DNA of 64,000 nucleotides from Endozoicomonas sp965208385 (GTDB lineage: Bacteria > Pseudomonadota > Gammaproteobacteria > Pseudomonadales > Endozoicomonadaceae), in the NCBI GenBank assembly GCA_965208385.1, contig CBDBOO010000105.1:1-64000 (forward strand). The letters run 5' to 3'. Below the pieces are notes generated by a model, which had not been told where the DNA came from, searched no databases, and was given only the letters and a program-made list of their open reading frames with translations. Of the stretch, positions 8,799 to 17,272 are shown in pieces. The first letter of the stretch is position 1. Each line of letters opens with the position of its first letter. A program made the translations under genes and the position numbers.

Positions 8799-10024
8799 TG
8801 AAAAGGCGTGTTGTTGTTACTGGTATGTCTGTGGTTACCTCAATTGGAAATGATTGGGGTACATTTTCTGAGAATTTGAAGGTGGGTAATACCGGCATTC
8901 GATTCATGCCAGACTGGTCTGAAGTAGAAGGTTTAAATACAGCACTGGCTGGACCTGTTACTGATTTTGAAAAGCCAAAACACTACCCGCGTAAAAAAAC
9001 GCGAGGTATGGGACGTGTTTCACTGATGTCTACCGTGGCAACAGAACAAGCTCTGGAACAGGCTGGACTGCTTGATTCTCCTGCATTATCGAGCGGCAGG
9101 ATGGGAATTGCCTATGGTTCATCAACAGGCAGTACTGACCCTATTCGTGCATTTGGTCATCTTTTGGAGAATAAGCAGGTTTGCGGGGTCAATGCCACCA
9201 GTTATATTCAAATGATGTCCCACACTGCGCCAGTGAATATAGCTTTGTTTTTTGGAATACGAGGACGTCTATTGCCAACGAGTAGTGCCTGCACATCGGG
9301 AAGTCAGGCGATTGGGCTGGCTTACGAAACCATTGCGGATGGACGACAGGATATTATGATTGCCGGAGGCGGCGAAGAGCTTTGTGTGACAGAGGGAGCA
9401 GTCTTTGACACACTGTTTGCTACCAGTACCCGTAATGATACCCCTGAATTGACGCCTCGCCCCTTTGACAATGATCGTGACGGTCTGGTTATTGGTGAAG
9501 GTGCCGGTACACTGATTCTTGAAGAGCTGGAAAGTGCTCAATCACGTGGTGCTGATATATTGGCTGAAGTGGTTGGTTTTGGAACCAATATGGATGGTGT
9601 TCATATTACTCAGCCAACCTCTGAAACCATGGCTGTTGCCATGAAACTGGCGTTGGAAGATGCGGTTCTTCCGGGTGGCGCTATTGGCTATGTAAATGCT
9701 CATGGAACAGCGACTGATCGGGGAGATGTTGCTGAATCCCAGGCCACGTACTCGGTGTTTGGAGCAGAAATACCCATCAGCAGTTTAAAAAGCTACCTTG
9801 GCCATACACTGGGTGCCTGTGGTGCTATTGAGGCCTGGGCCAGCATTAATATGTTGAACACTGGCTGGTATGCACCAACTGCAAATCTGGAAAATGTTGA
9901 TCCGGCTTGCTCTGATCTGGACTATATCATGCATGAAGGGCGGGCAATGAAGAATGACTACGTCATGAGCAATAATTTTGCATTTGGTGGAGTTAATACG
10001 TCCCTTATTTTCAAACGCTGGTAG
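8798..10024 (+). CDS. Beta-ketoacyl-ACP synthase II-type enzyme (position of apeR)
   Basis: A 408-residue condensing enzyme, FabF/FabB-like, with Cys165 in TSSACTSGSQ, His302 in YVNAHGTATD and His336 in YLGHTLGACGA, and a C-terminal NNFAFGGVN motif. It is the last gene of the aryl-polyene operon in this window and corresponds in position to the ApeR ketosynthase. Two complete ketosynthases in one operon suggest one for initiation or priming and one for elongation; which does which cannot be decided from sequence alone. A short hairpin follows the stop. Confidence 0.9.
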   Translation: MKRRVVVTGMSVVTSIGNDWGTFSENLKVGNTGIRFMPDWSEVEGLNTALAGPVTDFEKPKHYPRKKTRGMGRVSLMSTVATEQALEQAGLLDSPALSSGRMGIAYGSSTGSTDPIRAFGHLLENKQVCGVNATSYIQMMSHTAPVNIALFFGIRGRLLPTSSACTSGSQAIGLAYETIADGRQDIMIAGGGEELCVTEGAVFDTLFATSTRNDTPELTPRPFDNDRDGLVIGEGAGTLILEELESAQSRGADILAEVVGFGTNMDGVHITQPTSETMAVAMKLALEDAVLPGGAIGYVNAHGTATDRGDVAESQATYSVFGAEIPISSLKSYLGHTLGACGAIEAWASINMLNTGWYAPTANLENVDPACSDLDYIMHEGRAMKNDYVMSNNFAFGGVNTSLIFKRW

Positions 10025-10030
10025 AGAGTG

Positions 10031-10050
10031 AGGTAGGAGCTATCCTACCT
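10031..10050 (+). terminator. Hairpin after the APE operon
   Basis: AGGTAGGA pairs with TCCTACCT around a four-base GCTA loop, six bases after the last APE stop codon. There is no real T-run, so it may stabilise the 3' end or act as a weak or Rho-assisted terminator between the operon and the convergent lipoprotein gene. Confidence 0.5.
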
Positions 10051-10058
10051 TAAATGTA

Positions 10059-10442
10059 TTACATGTTGGCTAATTCTAATTGAATTTGACGACCCAGTAG
10101 TGTGATCCATTTATTGTAATTTCTGTGGATCGTGTTGCCTTTATGGTTCAGGTTAGAGCTTTTTATATATTCAATGCTGAACGTTCTGGCTGTGTAGGGA
10201 AGGCCAACAACTGCAGTATGCTTGTTTCTTACAGTGATGCTTGCTTCGATAAAACCAGGCTTGTCTTGATTGATTTTCCAGCCCTTCTTGGATATTGCTG
10301 TTCTGATGGCTTTGCCTACCTCACTTTGAGTTGCTGATGCAACCGTTGGGACGGGCGAATCTTGGATGTTCTGAATAGGCATTGACGTATTGCAACCGGC
10401 AACCATCAAAGAAAAGAGTGTTATTATGAAAAGGCGACGCAT
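10059..10442 (-). CDS. Small lipoprotein of unknown function
   Basis: About 127 residues from the ATG at 10442 (an upstream TTG at 10457 is less likely). The N terminus MRRLFIITLFSLMVAGC has a basic start, hydrophobic core and lipobox MVAGC. The mature part (KAIRTAISKKGWKINQDKPGFIEASITVRNKHTAVVGLPYT) has the look of small soluble envelope lipoproteins built of one alpha/beta domain, but I do not recognise the family with certainty. It is convergent with the APE operon and divergent from the phosphopantetheinyl transferase gene, 44 bases away. Confidence 0.75.
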   Translation of the reverse strand: MRRLFIITLFSLMVAGCNTSMPIQNIQDSPVPTVASATQSEVGKAIRTAISKKGWKINQDKPGFIEASITVRNKHTAVVGLPYTARTFSIEYIKSSNLNHKGNTIHRNYNKWITLLGRQIQLELANM

Positions 10443-10486
10443 TTTAGACTCCGTCAAATAATATTAAGTTGTGATTATACATTCTT

Positions 10487-11203
10487 ATGAGTACGTTCAT
10501 ACCTGAAAAACCGAGCAGGTTGCATGAAAATATCCCCTGTCAGAAAATCAATCAATTTCTGTATCTATACCGAATTGATCTATCTACTTTTAAGTTACTC
10601 ATGGCTAGAGACTCTTTATATTCCTTACTTTCTCAGGAAGAGAGAGAGAGAGCTATTCGTATATCTCATACAAAAGTGAGAGAGCGTTTTATAACAGGTA
10701 GAGTAATGGTCAGAATTTTACTTGCTCAGCACTTACAGATTCCAGAAAAAGCAATAAAAATCAAATATTCATCTCATGGCAAGCCCTATCAGTGCAACAA
10801 GAGCAGAGTGTTTTTTAATCTATCTCATGCCGGCAACCAGTTTGTAGTAGCGGTGAGCTATAACGCTGAAGTAGGTGTTGATATTGAAATACATAAAGAC
10901 CGGAAAAGTATTGAGGGCATGGCCAGTGAGGTTCTCTCTTCTAAAGAGTTAGATGTTTTTAAAAAGTTGGATCATTTTAGCAGACAATGTTATTTCTATC
11001 GTCAGTGGACTTTAAAAGAGGCGTCTCTAAAAGCTGAGGGTATTGGCCTCACCTTACCAATAAACAGTTTTGGTTTTTCTGAGAAACTCATACCTGAAGA
11101 TTGGAACCCACAATTGGGTTGTGTTAGTCAATGGAAATGGTGGTATTACTCAGATAAGGCAACAAGCTGTTCAATTGCTGTGAAACATATTAAATCAATT
11201 TAG
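10487..11203 (+). CDS. Sfp-type 4'-phosphopantetheinyl transferase
   Basis: A 238-residue Sfp/Gsp-type transferase that attaches the phosphopantetheine arm of CoA to carrier proteins. The magnesium and CoA-binding motifs GVDIEIHKD and WTLKEASLKAEGIGL are both present and in the correct order, as is the FNLSHAGNQFVVA segment. Its placement next to the aryl-polyene operon suggests that it activates the pathway's acyl-carrier proteins, whose genes must lie upstream of the window. Its base composition is visibly more AT-rich than the APE genes, which hints at a separate origin. Confidence 0.9.
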   Translation: MSTFIPEKPSRLHENIPCQKINQFLYLYRIDLSTFKLLMARDSLYSLLSQEERERAIRISHTKVRERFITGRVMVRILLAQHLQIPEKAIKIKYSSHGKPYQCNKSRVFFNLSHAGNQFVVAVSYNAEVGVDIEIHKDRKSIEGMASEVLSSKELDVFKKLDHFSRQCYFYRQWTLKEASLKAEGIGLTLPINSFGFSEKLIPEDWNPQLGCVSQWKWWYYSDKATSCSIAVKHIKSI

Positions 11204-11422
11204 ATCTCTGCAGTTTATATGTTGTTTTCCGTTAGAAAACGTTGTGTTCTTTCCGGTATGTGTACGGATTGGTCAGGCAAACAAATCAAAGAACAATGGC
11301 ATACGTACCAAATAGGTTTGGAATTATTCTGTAATTTCAGTTTTTTGTACAATTGCCCGATTAACGTACTGAATTAAGTATCTTGTTATCACTGGATAAA
11401 TATTTATATTAAGGGGCTGGAT

Positions 11423-12703
11423 ATGCCTGATGTTCTACAAGAGCCAGATTTAGCTGTTCCGATGTTGATTTTTTCCGGACTGTTCTTATTGGCAGCCACA
11501 TCCGCTATTTTTCTTAAGAAACTCAGGTTTCCCTATACCATTGGACTGGTTGTCATTGGAATGGTGCTTGGGTTTGCTGTGCAGAATCTGGAGTTTTTAG
11601 AGCCAGTGCTGAGGTTCAGGTTAAGCCATGACTTGATTATGTATATATTGTTGCCGGTACTGGTCTTCGAGGCAGCTATTAATATCAAGCTTCCGGCCTT
11701 GGTAAAAGAGTTGATCCCGATTTTTATGTTAGCCATTTTTGGTGTAATTCTCTCAACAGTGGTCGTTGCGGCGCTGGTGGGTGAATTTACGCCTATGGGG
11801 CTTGCTGGAGCTCTGTTATTCGGAGCTCTGATTTCTGCAACAGATCCTGTTGCGGTGATCGCCCTGTTTAAGGAGGTTCATGCACCAGAAAGGCTGTCAT
11901 TGCTGATGGATGCGGAAAGCCTGTTCAATGATGCAACGGCCATTGTTATGTTTGGTATTGTCGTTGTGGCGGTTCAATCAGGTATTATCTTTAATCATTC
12001 TGTATTACTGGAGTCGATACTGGAGTTTTTCCGTGTCTTCTTTGGCGGTATATTAGTGGGTTCGGTACTGGGGGGAGGGGTTCTATTTTTGCTTAAGCTG
12101 TCCCGGGGTCTCCAATTTGTCCAGATTGCCTATACCACGATTCTGGCCTTCTCCAGTTTTATCGTTGCTGATCACCTATTTGATATGTCCGGAGTTATGG
12201 CTGTTATTGCCTCCGGAATTGTAATCCGGACATATGGCCGGAAAGTCATGGCGGATTTCACCCGGGAGCATCTTGATCCCTATTGGGAGTTTCTTGCTTT
12301 TGTGGCGAACAGCTTTATCTTTCTTTTATTGGGGTTACAGGAAGATTTGTTATTCAGGAACCTGAATCATCTGCAATCTTTTTACCCGTCACTTTTTGTT
12401 GCCATTGTTGCGGTGTTGATCGCCCGCCTGATGGTTGTTTATTTTCTCTTGCCTGTTAGTAATGCCCTGCCAGTTGGTGAAAAAGTAAATTCCAAATACA
12501 AGGCGGTGATGTTTTGGGGTGGGCTGCGAGGTGTAGTGCCTGTGGCACTGATGCTGTCAATTCCTGACTCTATTCCCGAAAAGCAAATGATTATAGAAAT
12601 GACTCTGGCTGTGATTTTGTTTTCCTTGCTGATTCAGGGAACCAGCATAGGCTGGTTAATAAAAACACTTGGAATACAAAGAAAGGCTACAGATTCTCCG
12701 TGA
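11423..12703 (+). CDS. CPA1-family sodium/proton antiporter (NhaP type)
   Basis: A 426-residue inner-membrane protein with about 12 hydrophobic segments. The segment ALISATDPVAVIALFKEVHAPERL followed by MDAESLFNDATAIV is the typical ion-binding core of CPA1 cation/proton antiporters, with ATDPVA and the ND pair as transport residues, and FWGGLRGVVPVALML is the conserved late helix. It exchanges Na+ (or K+) for protons. It is monocistronic: 219 bases separate it from the gene before and 166 from gltX. The ATG at 11423 is preceded by AAGGGGCTGG. Confidence 0.9.
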   Translation: MPDVLQEPDLAVPMLIFSGLFLLAATSAIFLKKLRFPYTIGLVVIGMVLGFAVQNLEFLEPVLRFRLSHDLIMYILLPVLVFEAAINIKLPALVKELIPIFMLAIFGVILSTVVVAALVGEFTPMGLAGALLFGALISATDPVAVIALFKEVHAPERLSLLMDAESLFNDATAIVMFGIVVVAVQSGIIFNHSVLLESILEFFRVFFGGILVGSVLGGGVLFLLKLSRGLQFVQIAYTTILAFSSFIVADHLFDMSGVMAVIASGIVIRTYGRKVMADFTREHLDPYWEFLAFVANSFIFLLLGLQEDLLFRNLNHLQSFYPSLFVAIVAVLIARLMVVYFLLPVSNALPVGEKVNSKYKAVMFWGGLRGVVPVALMLSIPDSIPEKQMIIEMTLAVILFSLLIQGTSIGWLIKTLGIQRKATDSP

Positions 12704-12869
12704 AATAGATCGTTGTAACCTGTTTTTCAGTCAGGTTTACCAAATGTACCGTCAAATACTGCATTTGGCTTGGGCAGAGGCGGCAGTCATCGTTATAATG
12801 TCATGTTTAGTAATCTGGCATTGTAATTAGTGCGATGCCTGTTTAAGTCTGACTGGGAACGACCTACCC

Positions 12870-14366
12870 ATGACCGTACGTACACGCGTAGCACCATCTC
12901 CTACTGGCGACCCTCATGTGGGTACTGCCTATATCGCCCTGTTTAACCTGGCCTTTGCCAAAAGCCAGGGGGGGCAATTTCTGCTTCGCATTGAGGATAC
13001 CGACCAGGCTCGGAGTACCCCGGAGTCTGAACAGCAAATTCTTGATTCCCTGCGCTGGTTAGGGCTGGATTGGGATGAAGGCCCCGATGTGGGTGGACCC
13101 AAGGGGCCTTATCGTCAGAGTGAGCGACGCGAAATCTATGCAGATCATGCGCAAAAGCTTCTGGATAAAGGACATGCCTTTCGCTGCTTTTGTTCTTCAG
13201 AGCGTCTGGATGAGCTGCGTGCAGAACAGATGTCCAATAAGCAAACTCCTGGATACGATGGGCATTGCCTTCATCTTTCACAAGAGGATGCGCAGGTAAA
13301 AGTGGATGCCGGTGAGTCTTATGTGGTTCGCATGAAGGTGCCTTCTGAAGGAACCTGTATTGTTAACGATATGCTGCGTGGCACCATCGAAATCGACTGG
13401 GCTCAGGTCGATATGCAGGTGCTGGTGAAAGCGGATGGCATGCCTACCTACCATCTGGCCAATGTTGTTGATGATCATTTGATGGATATTACTCATGTGA
13501 TTCGAGGTGAAGAGTGGATTAATTCGGCGCCTAAACACCAGCTATTGTATGAATATTTTGGCTGGAGTATGCCAGTGCTCTGCCATATGCCATTGTTGCG
13601 AAACCCTGACAAGAGCAAACTGTCAAAACGTAAAAACCCTACCAGTATCACCTATTATCGCGATGCAGGTTATCTGCCTGAGGCCGTGGTGAATTACCTT
13701 GGCAGAATGGGCTGGTCAATGCCTGATGAACGTGAAAAATTCAGCCTTGAAGAAATGCTGGAACAATTTGATATTCAGAGAGTCTCTCTGGGTGGGCCTA
13801 TTTTTGATCAGGAAAAACTGTCCTGGCTGAATGCAAATTGGATTCGTGATGATCTAACCACTGAACAGTTTGCTGAAAGACTTCATAAATGGCTTTTGAA
13901 CAGCGATTACATTATGAAATTTCTGCCTCTGGCACAGGAACGAGTGGAGCGGTTGAGTGATTTTGCACCAATGGCGTCGTTTATGTTTTCTGGAATGCTG
14001 GATCTGAAGGCAGATGATTTTCTTCATAAGAAGCTTGAAGACACTGAGGTAAAAAAGGTGCTGCAATTTACCCTCTGGCGCCTGGAACAGCTCAGGAAAT
14101 GGGATAAAGGAAGTATTTTTTCTGAAATCAAAACCTTATCAAAGGCTATGGATATAAAGCTGGGGGATTTTAATCACCCTATATTTGTCGCTATTGCAGG
14201 TACACCTAATTCCTGGTCAGTCATGGAGTCAATGGAGATACTTGGGGCCGATATGACCCGAGCCAGACTTCGCCATGGAGTAGAAGTTCTTGGTGGTGTA
14301 TCCAAGAAGGAAGGCAAGCGTTTGGAAAAAGAGTTTAAGTCTTTAGCGGCTATCGAAGGGCAATAG
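12870..14366 (+). CDS. gltX: Glutamyl-tRNA synthetase
   Basis: A 498-residue class I aminoacyl-tRNA synthetase that charges tRNA-Glu. The HIGH-type motif is PSPTGDPHVGTAYIALFN near the N terminus and the KMSKS-type motif is KSKLSKRKNP near residue 250. The GEEWINSAPKHQLLYEYFGW region is typical of GluRS. Notably, the tRNA cluster directly downstream contains two tRNA-Glu copies in its first 500 bases, so substrate and enzyme genes are neighbours. Length and motifs are normal. Confidence 0.96.
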   Translation: MTVRTRVAPSPTGDPHVGTAYIALFNLAFAKSQGGQFLLRIEDTDQARSTPESEQQILDSLRWLGLDWDEGPDVGGPKGPYRQSERREIYADHAQKLLDKGHAFRCFCSSERLDELRAEQMSNKQTPGYDGHCLHLSQEDAQVKVDAGESYVVRMKVPSEGTCIVNDMLRGTIEIDWAQVDMQVLVKADGMPTYHLANVVDDHLMDITHVIRGEEWINSAPKHQLLYEYFGWSMPVLCHMPLLRNPDKSKLSKRKNPTSITYYRDAGYLPEAVVNYLGRMGWSMPDEREKFSLEEMLEQFDIQRVSLGGPIFDQEKLSWLNANWIRDDLTTEQFAERLHKWLLNSDYIMKFLPLAQERVERLSDFAPMASFMFSGMLDLKADDFLHKKLEDTEVKKVLQFTLWRLEQLRKWDKGSIFSEIKTLSKAMDIKLGDFNHPIFVAIAGTPNSWSVMESMEILGADMTRARLRHGVEVLGGVSKKEGKRLEKEFKSLAAIEGQ

Positions 14367-14459
14367 TTCCGTTGATGACTGGTTACGATGAAAGGTCGGC
14401 GTTTGTCGGCTTTTTTTATAACTTGTTTGAGCAGAAAATCGTTTTTTCATAATCGGAGC

Positions 14460-14488
14460 TTGACAGAATATAGGGGCATCCATATCAT
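14460..14488 (+). promoter_or_regulatory. Strong sigma70-type promoter of the first tRNA cluster
   Basis: TTGACA at 14460-14465 and TATCAT at 14483-14488 are separated by exactly 17 bases, 57 bases before the tRNA-Ala gene. The bases after the -10 (TCGCCCTGCG) form a GC-rich discriminator like those of stringently controlled tRNA and rRNA promoters. Confidence 0.75.
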
Positions 14489-14544
14489 TCGCCCTGCGTT
14501 TTCGGACAGATAAATAATTCTGTAACGAAACAGGCAAAGGTCAC

Positions 14545-14620
14545 GGGGCTATAGCTCAGCTGGGAGAGCGCAACACTGGCAGTGTTGAGGTCAGCGGTTC
14601 GATCCCGCTTAGCTCCACCA
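14545..14620 (+). tRNA. tRNA-Ala (GGC)
   Basis: A 76-base cloverleaf with encoded CCA. The acceptor stem begins GGGGCTA and pairs with TAGCTCC, the anticodon loop is CTGGCAG with anticodon GGC, and the T arm is GCGGTTCGATCCCGC. It is the first gene of the cluster. A near-identical copy lies at 18337. Confidence 0.97.
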
Positions 14621-14639
14621 AACATCCTGTGATGTTTGC

Positions 14640-14715
14640 GTCCCCTTCGTCTAGTGGTCTAGGACACCGCCCTTTCACGGCGGTAACAGGGGTTCGAGTC
14701 CCCTAGGGGACGCCA
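14640..14715 (+). tRNA. tRNA-Glu (TTC)
   Basis: A 76-base tRNA with anticodon TTC in the loop CTTTCAC, acceptor GTCCCCT/AGGGGAC and encoded CCA. This copy has TGGTCTAGG in the D loop, whereas the other four copies in the window have TGGCCTAGG, a one-base difference. Confidence 0.97.
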
Positions 14716-14802
14716 TTTCTTCTTTGAAGAATAATGAGCGTCAATGTAGTGATAACTACGGATTATCATTCGACATGAAGTTGTCGTTAAATAACTTCTA
14801 TT

Positions 14803-14878
<76 letters not shown>

Positions 14879-14980
14879 ATTATTAAATATACAGATGGCA
14901 CTGTATATTGCTGGAACACAACCTTGCCAAGGTTGGGGTCGTCTCTTTAAATAGGAAGGCGAGTCTTGTTTCCCGCTTAA
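14879..14980 (+). repeat. Degenerate tRNA-Gly-derived unit
   Basis: This unit directly follows the CCA of the tRNA-Gly at 14803. It has a small hairpin (TACAG...CTGTA), a full tRNA-Gly anticodon arm (AACCTTGCCAAGGTT), then GTCTCTTTAAATAGGAAGG in place of the start of the T arm, and ends TTTCCCGCTTA instead of CGCTCCA. It lacks a proper D arm and 5' acceptor strand, so it is not a functional tRNA. Confidence 0.85.
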
Positions 14981-15028
14981 AATCTAGCATTAAGTGATGT
15001 ATATCACTTAATAAATCGAAGGTTTTGC

Positions 15029-15104
15029 GTCCCCTTCGTCTAGTGGCCTAGGACACCGCCCTTTCACGGCGGTAACAGGGGTTCGAGTCCCCTAGGGGAC
15101 GCCA
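15029..15104 (+). tRNA. tRNA-Glu (TTC)
   Basis: A 76-base tRNA with anticodon TTC and encoded CCA, identical to the copies at 15673, 18432 and 58598 as far as read. It is preceded by a spacer with the hairpin AAGTGATGTATATCACTT, which recurs with two or three base changes before the copy at 15673. Confidence 0.97.
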
Positions 15105-15140
15105 TTATTTACGACATGAAGCAGTCGTTAAAACTTTTTT

Positions 15141-15216
<76 letters not shown>

Positions 15217-15624
15217 AGATTTAATGTACAGATGGCTCTGTATATAGCGTAAAGCACAACCTTGCCAAGGTTGGGGTCGTCTCTTTAAATAGAAGGGCGA
15301 GTCTCGTTTCCCGCTCCAAGATTTAATGTACAGATGGCTCTGTATATAGCGTGAAGCACAACCTTGCCAAGGTTGGGGTCGTCTCTTTAAATAGAAGGGC
15401 GAGTCTCGTTTCCCGCTCCAAGATTTAATGTACAGATGGCTCTGTATATAGCGTGAAGCACAACCTTGCCAAGGTTGGGGTCGTCTCTTTAAATAGAAGG
15501 GCGAGTCTCGTTTCCCGCTCCAAGATTTAATGTACAGATGGCTCTGTATATAGCGTGAAGCGCAACCTTGCCAAGGTTGGGGTCGTCTCTTTAAATAGAA
15601 GGGCGAGTCTCGTTTCCCGCTCCA
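15217..15624 (+). repeat. Four tandem 102-bp tRNA-Gly-derived units
   Basis: Four nearly identical units start at 15217, 15319, 15421 and 15523. Each contains, in order: a TACAG/CTGTA hairpin; GTGAAGCACAACC leading into the intact tRNA-Gly anticodon arm AACCTTGCCAAGGTT; the stretch GTCTCTTTAAATAGAAGGG; a collapsed T arm (GCGAGTCTCG, with the T loop missing); and the normal tRNA-Gly 3' end TTTCCCGCTCCA. The D arm and 5' acceptor strand are absent, so these are not tRNAs. They lie inside the presumed tRNA transcript and resemble in concept the tRNA-Tyr-derived repeats of the E. coli tyrT operon. Confidence 0.92.
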
Positions 15625-15672
15625 AATCTAGCATTAAGTGATGTGTATCGCTTAATGAATCGAAGGTTTTGC

Positions 15673-15748
15673 GTCCCCTTCGTCTAGTGGCCTAGGACAC
15701 CGCCCTTTCACGGCGGTAACAGGGGTTCGAGTCCCCTAGGGGACGCCA
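15673..15748 (+). tRNA. tRNA-Glu (TTC)
   Basis: A 76-base tRNA with anticodon TTC and encoded CCA, the last gene of the first cluster. It is followed within ten bases by an intrinsic terminator. Confidence 0.97.
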
Positions 15749-15756
15749 TTTTTTAT

Positions 15757-15787
15757 AGCCCGGCTGATTCAGCCGGGTTTTTTTTAT
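15757..15787 (+). terminator. Rho-independent terminator of the first tRNA cluster
   Basis: CCCGGCT and AGCCGGG pair around a GATTC loop and are followed by eight T residues. The T-run is on the + strand, so it serves the tRNA transcript. Confidence 0.9.
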
Positions 15788-15834
15788 TTTAAATTTGTCA
15801 TAATCATTGAAAAATGGCGTATTGGTTTTAGAGA

Positions 15835-17181
15835 TTATGTCTCCCAAAAACTCCAGATTAAAATAAAAATCAGTAATGGGCAGACATATTGAATGTATCC
15901 TGCCCAGATTTTCCAAAAAAGTGGATGAGTCGAATTTTCCACTACCGCATGAAGTAGTTGTTGTCTGTTCCAGAACCAACCAGCCAGTATGCAAACTGAA
16001 GCTCCCAGTAATGGCTGAACGAGCTGGGTGGCTGCTTTCAAAACCCACATCAATAACTCATTGCCTTCCCATATGAGAAAGGTTGTGAGTATTGCAATGA
16101 CCAGGGTAGCGGTAAGGGTGGCGTATTTTCTATTAAATCCGCTGGACTGCAGTCGGGTTGTTGAAACTTCAAGCATGGACATGGATGACGTTAATGCGGC
16201 CAGACAGAGAAGGATGAAGAAGGCAAGGGATGCAATGTGTCCTGAAGTTCCCAGTGTTGCAAATAGCGCAGGCAGCACGTCAAAGGCAAGAGTGGGTCCC
16301 GATGCCATAACCCCTTCAGTATCGATTGCATCGCTATTGATAAGGCTTGCGGAATAAATAGCGGGAACAATCATCAGGCCAGCCAATAACGATACCAGAA
16401 AATCAGACAATATTACCTGAGTGGCCAGTAAAGGGACTTTGGCACTTTTCCTGAGATAGGAACCGTAAATTAACATGGTGGTGCCACCAAGCGACAAAGA
16501 AAAAAATGACTGACCCAGTGCGGCCAGTAGAACATTCGGTCTAAAAGCTTCAGAAAAATCCGGATTCAAATAAATAATGATGCCGGGCCTGGCTTGGTTC
16601 AGCTGTAGAGCGTAGACGGTCATGGCAATCAGCAGGATTAAAAGTATGGGTAAAAAACGTTTTGTCCAGCGTTCAACGCCAGCTCTCAGGCCATTTATGC
16701 TGACCAGTGCGGTAGTGGATAAAAACAGAAGAGGCCAGAAATAATGGCTGCTGATCCATTGCGGTGTCATTGCGAAACCCAGAATATCAAGAAAGCTCTG
16801 GGTGCAGTGGATCAGAACCCAGCCTCCCACAACGCAGTAAATAGCATTGGCTGTTACGATAAAGGCTAATGCTGCAATGCCTGATATGTTGGCAAGGATT
16901 TTGCCGTTCTGTCCAGCGATTGCCCTCATAACAGACAAGTTGTCTGATGGTGCGTATTTCCCTGCGGCCAGTTCCAGGGTTAGCAGTGGCCAGGCAAGAA
17001 AGAAGGTTACTATTAAATAAGCGAGGACAAACGCACTGCCGCCATGCTGGGCAGCCAGAGTTGGAAAACTCCATATATTTCCCAGACCTATCGCACTGGA
17101 TGCAGCTGCGCATAGAAAACCCCAGTTTGACGAGAACGTTTCCCTGGAAGGGCTGCTACCCTGAATGCTTTGATGAGGCAT
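15835..17181 (-). CDS. Sodium:neurotransmitter symporter (NSS/SNF family) transporter
   Basis: A 448-residue inner-membrane transporter with about 11-12 hydrophobic segments. The N-terminal segment SNWGFLCAAASSAIGLGNIWSFP is the family signature in helix 1, with the unwound Na+/substrate-binding region, and GGSAFVLAYL follows in helix 2. NSS proteins import amino acids or related amines with Na+, but the substrate cannot be read from sequence. It is a stand-alone gene on the minus strand, convergent with the tRNA cluster and divergent from the SDR-like gene at 17273. Confidence 0.92.
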   Translation of the reverse strand: MPHQSIQGSSPSRETFSSNWGFLCAAASSAIGLGNIWSFPTLAAQHGGSAFVLAYLIVTFFLAWPLLTLELAAGKYAPSDNLSVMRAIAGQNGKILANISGIAALAFIVTANAIYCVVGGWVLIHCTQSFLDILGFAMTPQWISSHYFWPLLFLSTTALVSINGLRAGVERWTKRFLPILLILLIAMTVYALQLNQARPGIIIYLNPDFSEAFRPNVLLAALGQSFFSLSLGGTTMLIYGSYLRKSAKVPLLATQVILSDFLVSLLAGLMIVPAIYSASLINSDAIDTEGVMASGPTLAFDVLPALFATLGTSGHIASLAFFILLCLAALTSSMSMLEVSTTRLQSSGFNRKYATLTATLVIAILTTFLIWEGNELLMWVLKAATQLVQPLLGASVCILAGWFWNRQQLLHAVVENSTHPLFWKIWAGYIQYVCPLLIFILIWSFWET

Positions 17182-17272
17182 ACTGAGCTCAAGTGGTTTC
17201 GATAGAAAAGGCTAGTGTAGTCACATGTCGGACAAGAGGAGGTATGTTCTAAAACAATAAGGGGGTACCTGA

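Noticed and set aside
14398..14425. Terminator after gltX (GTCGGC repeated before a T-run)
   Set aside because: The two GTCGGC copies are direct, not inverted, so no stable stem forms despite the following T-run.
15217..15624. CRISPR array
   Set aside because: The units are contiguous 102-base copies of tRNA-Gly material without unique spacers, and no cas genes are near.
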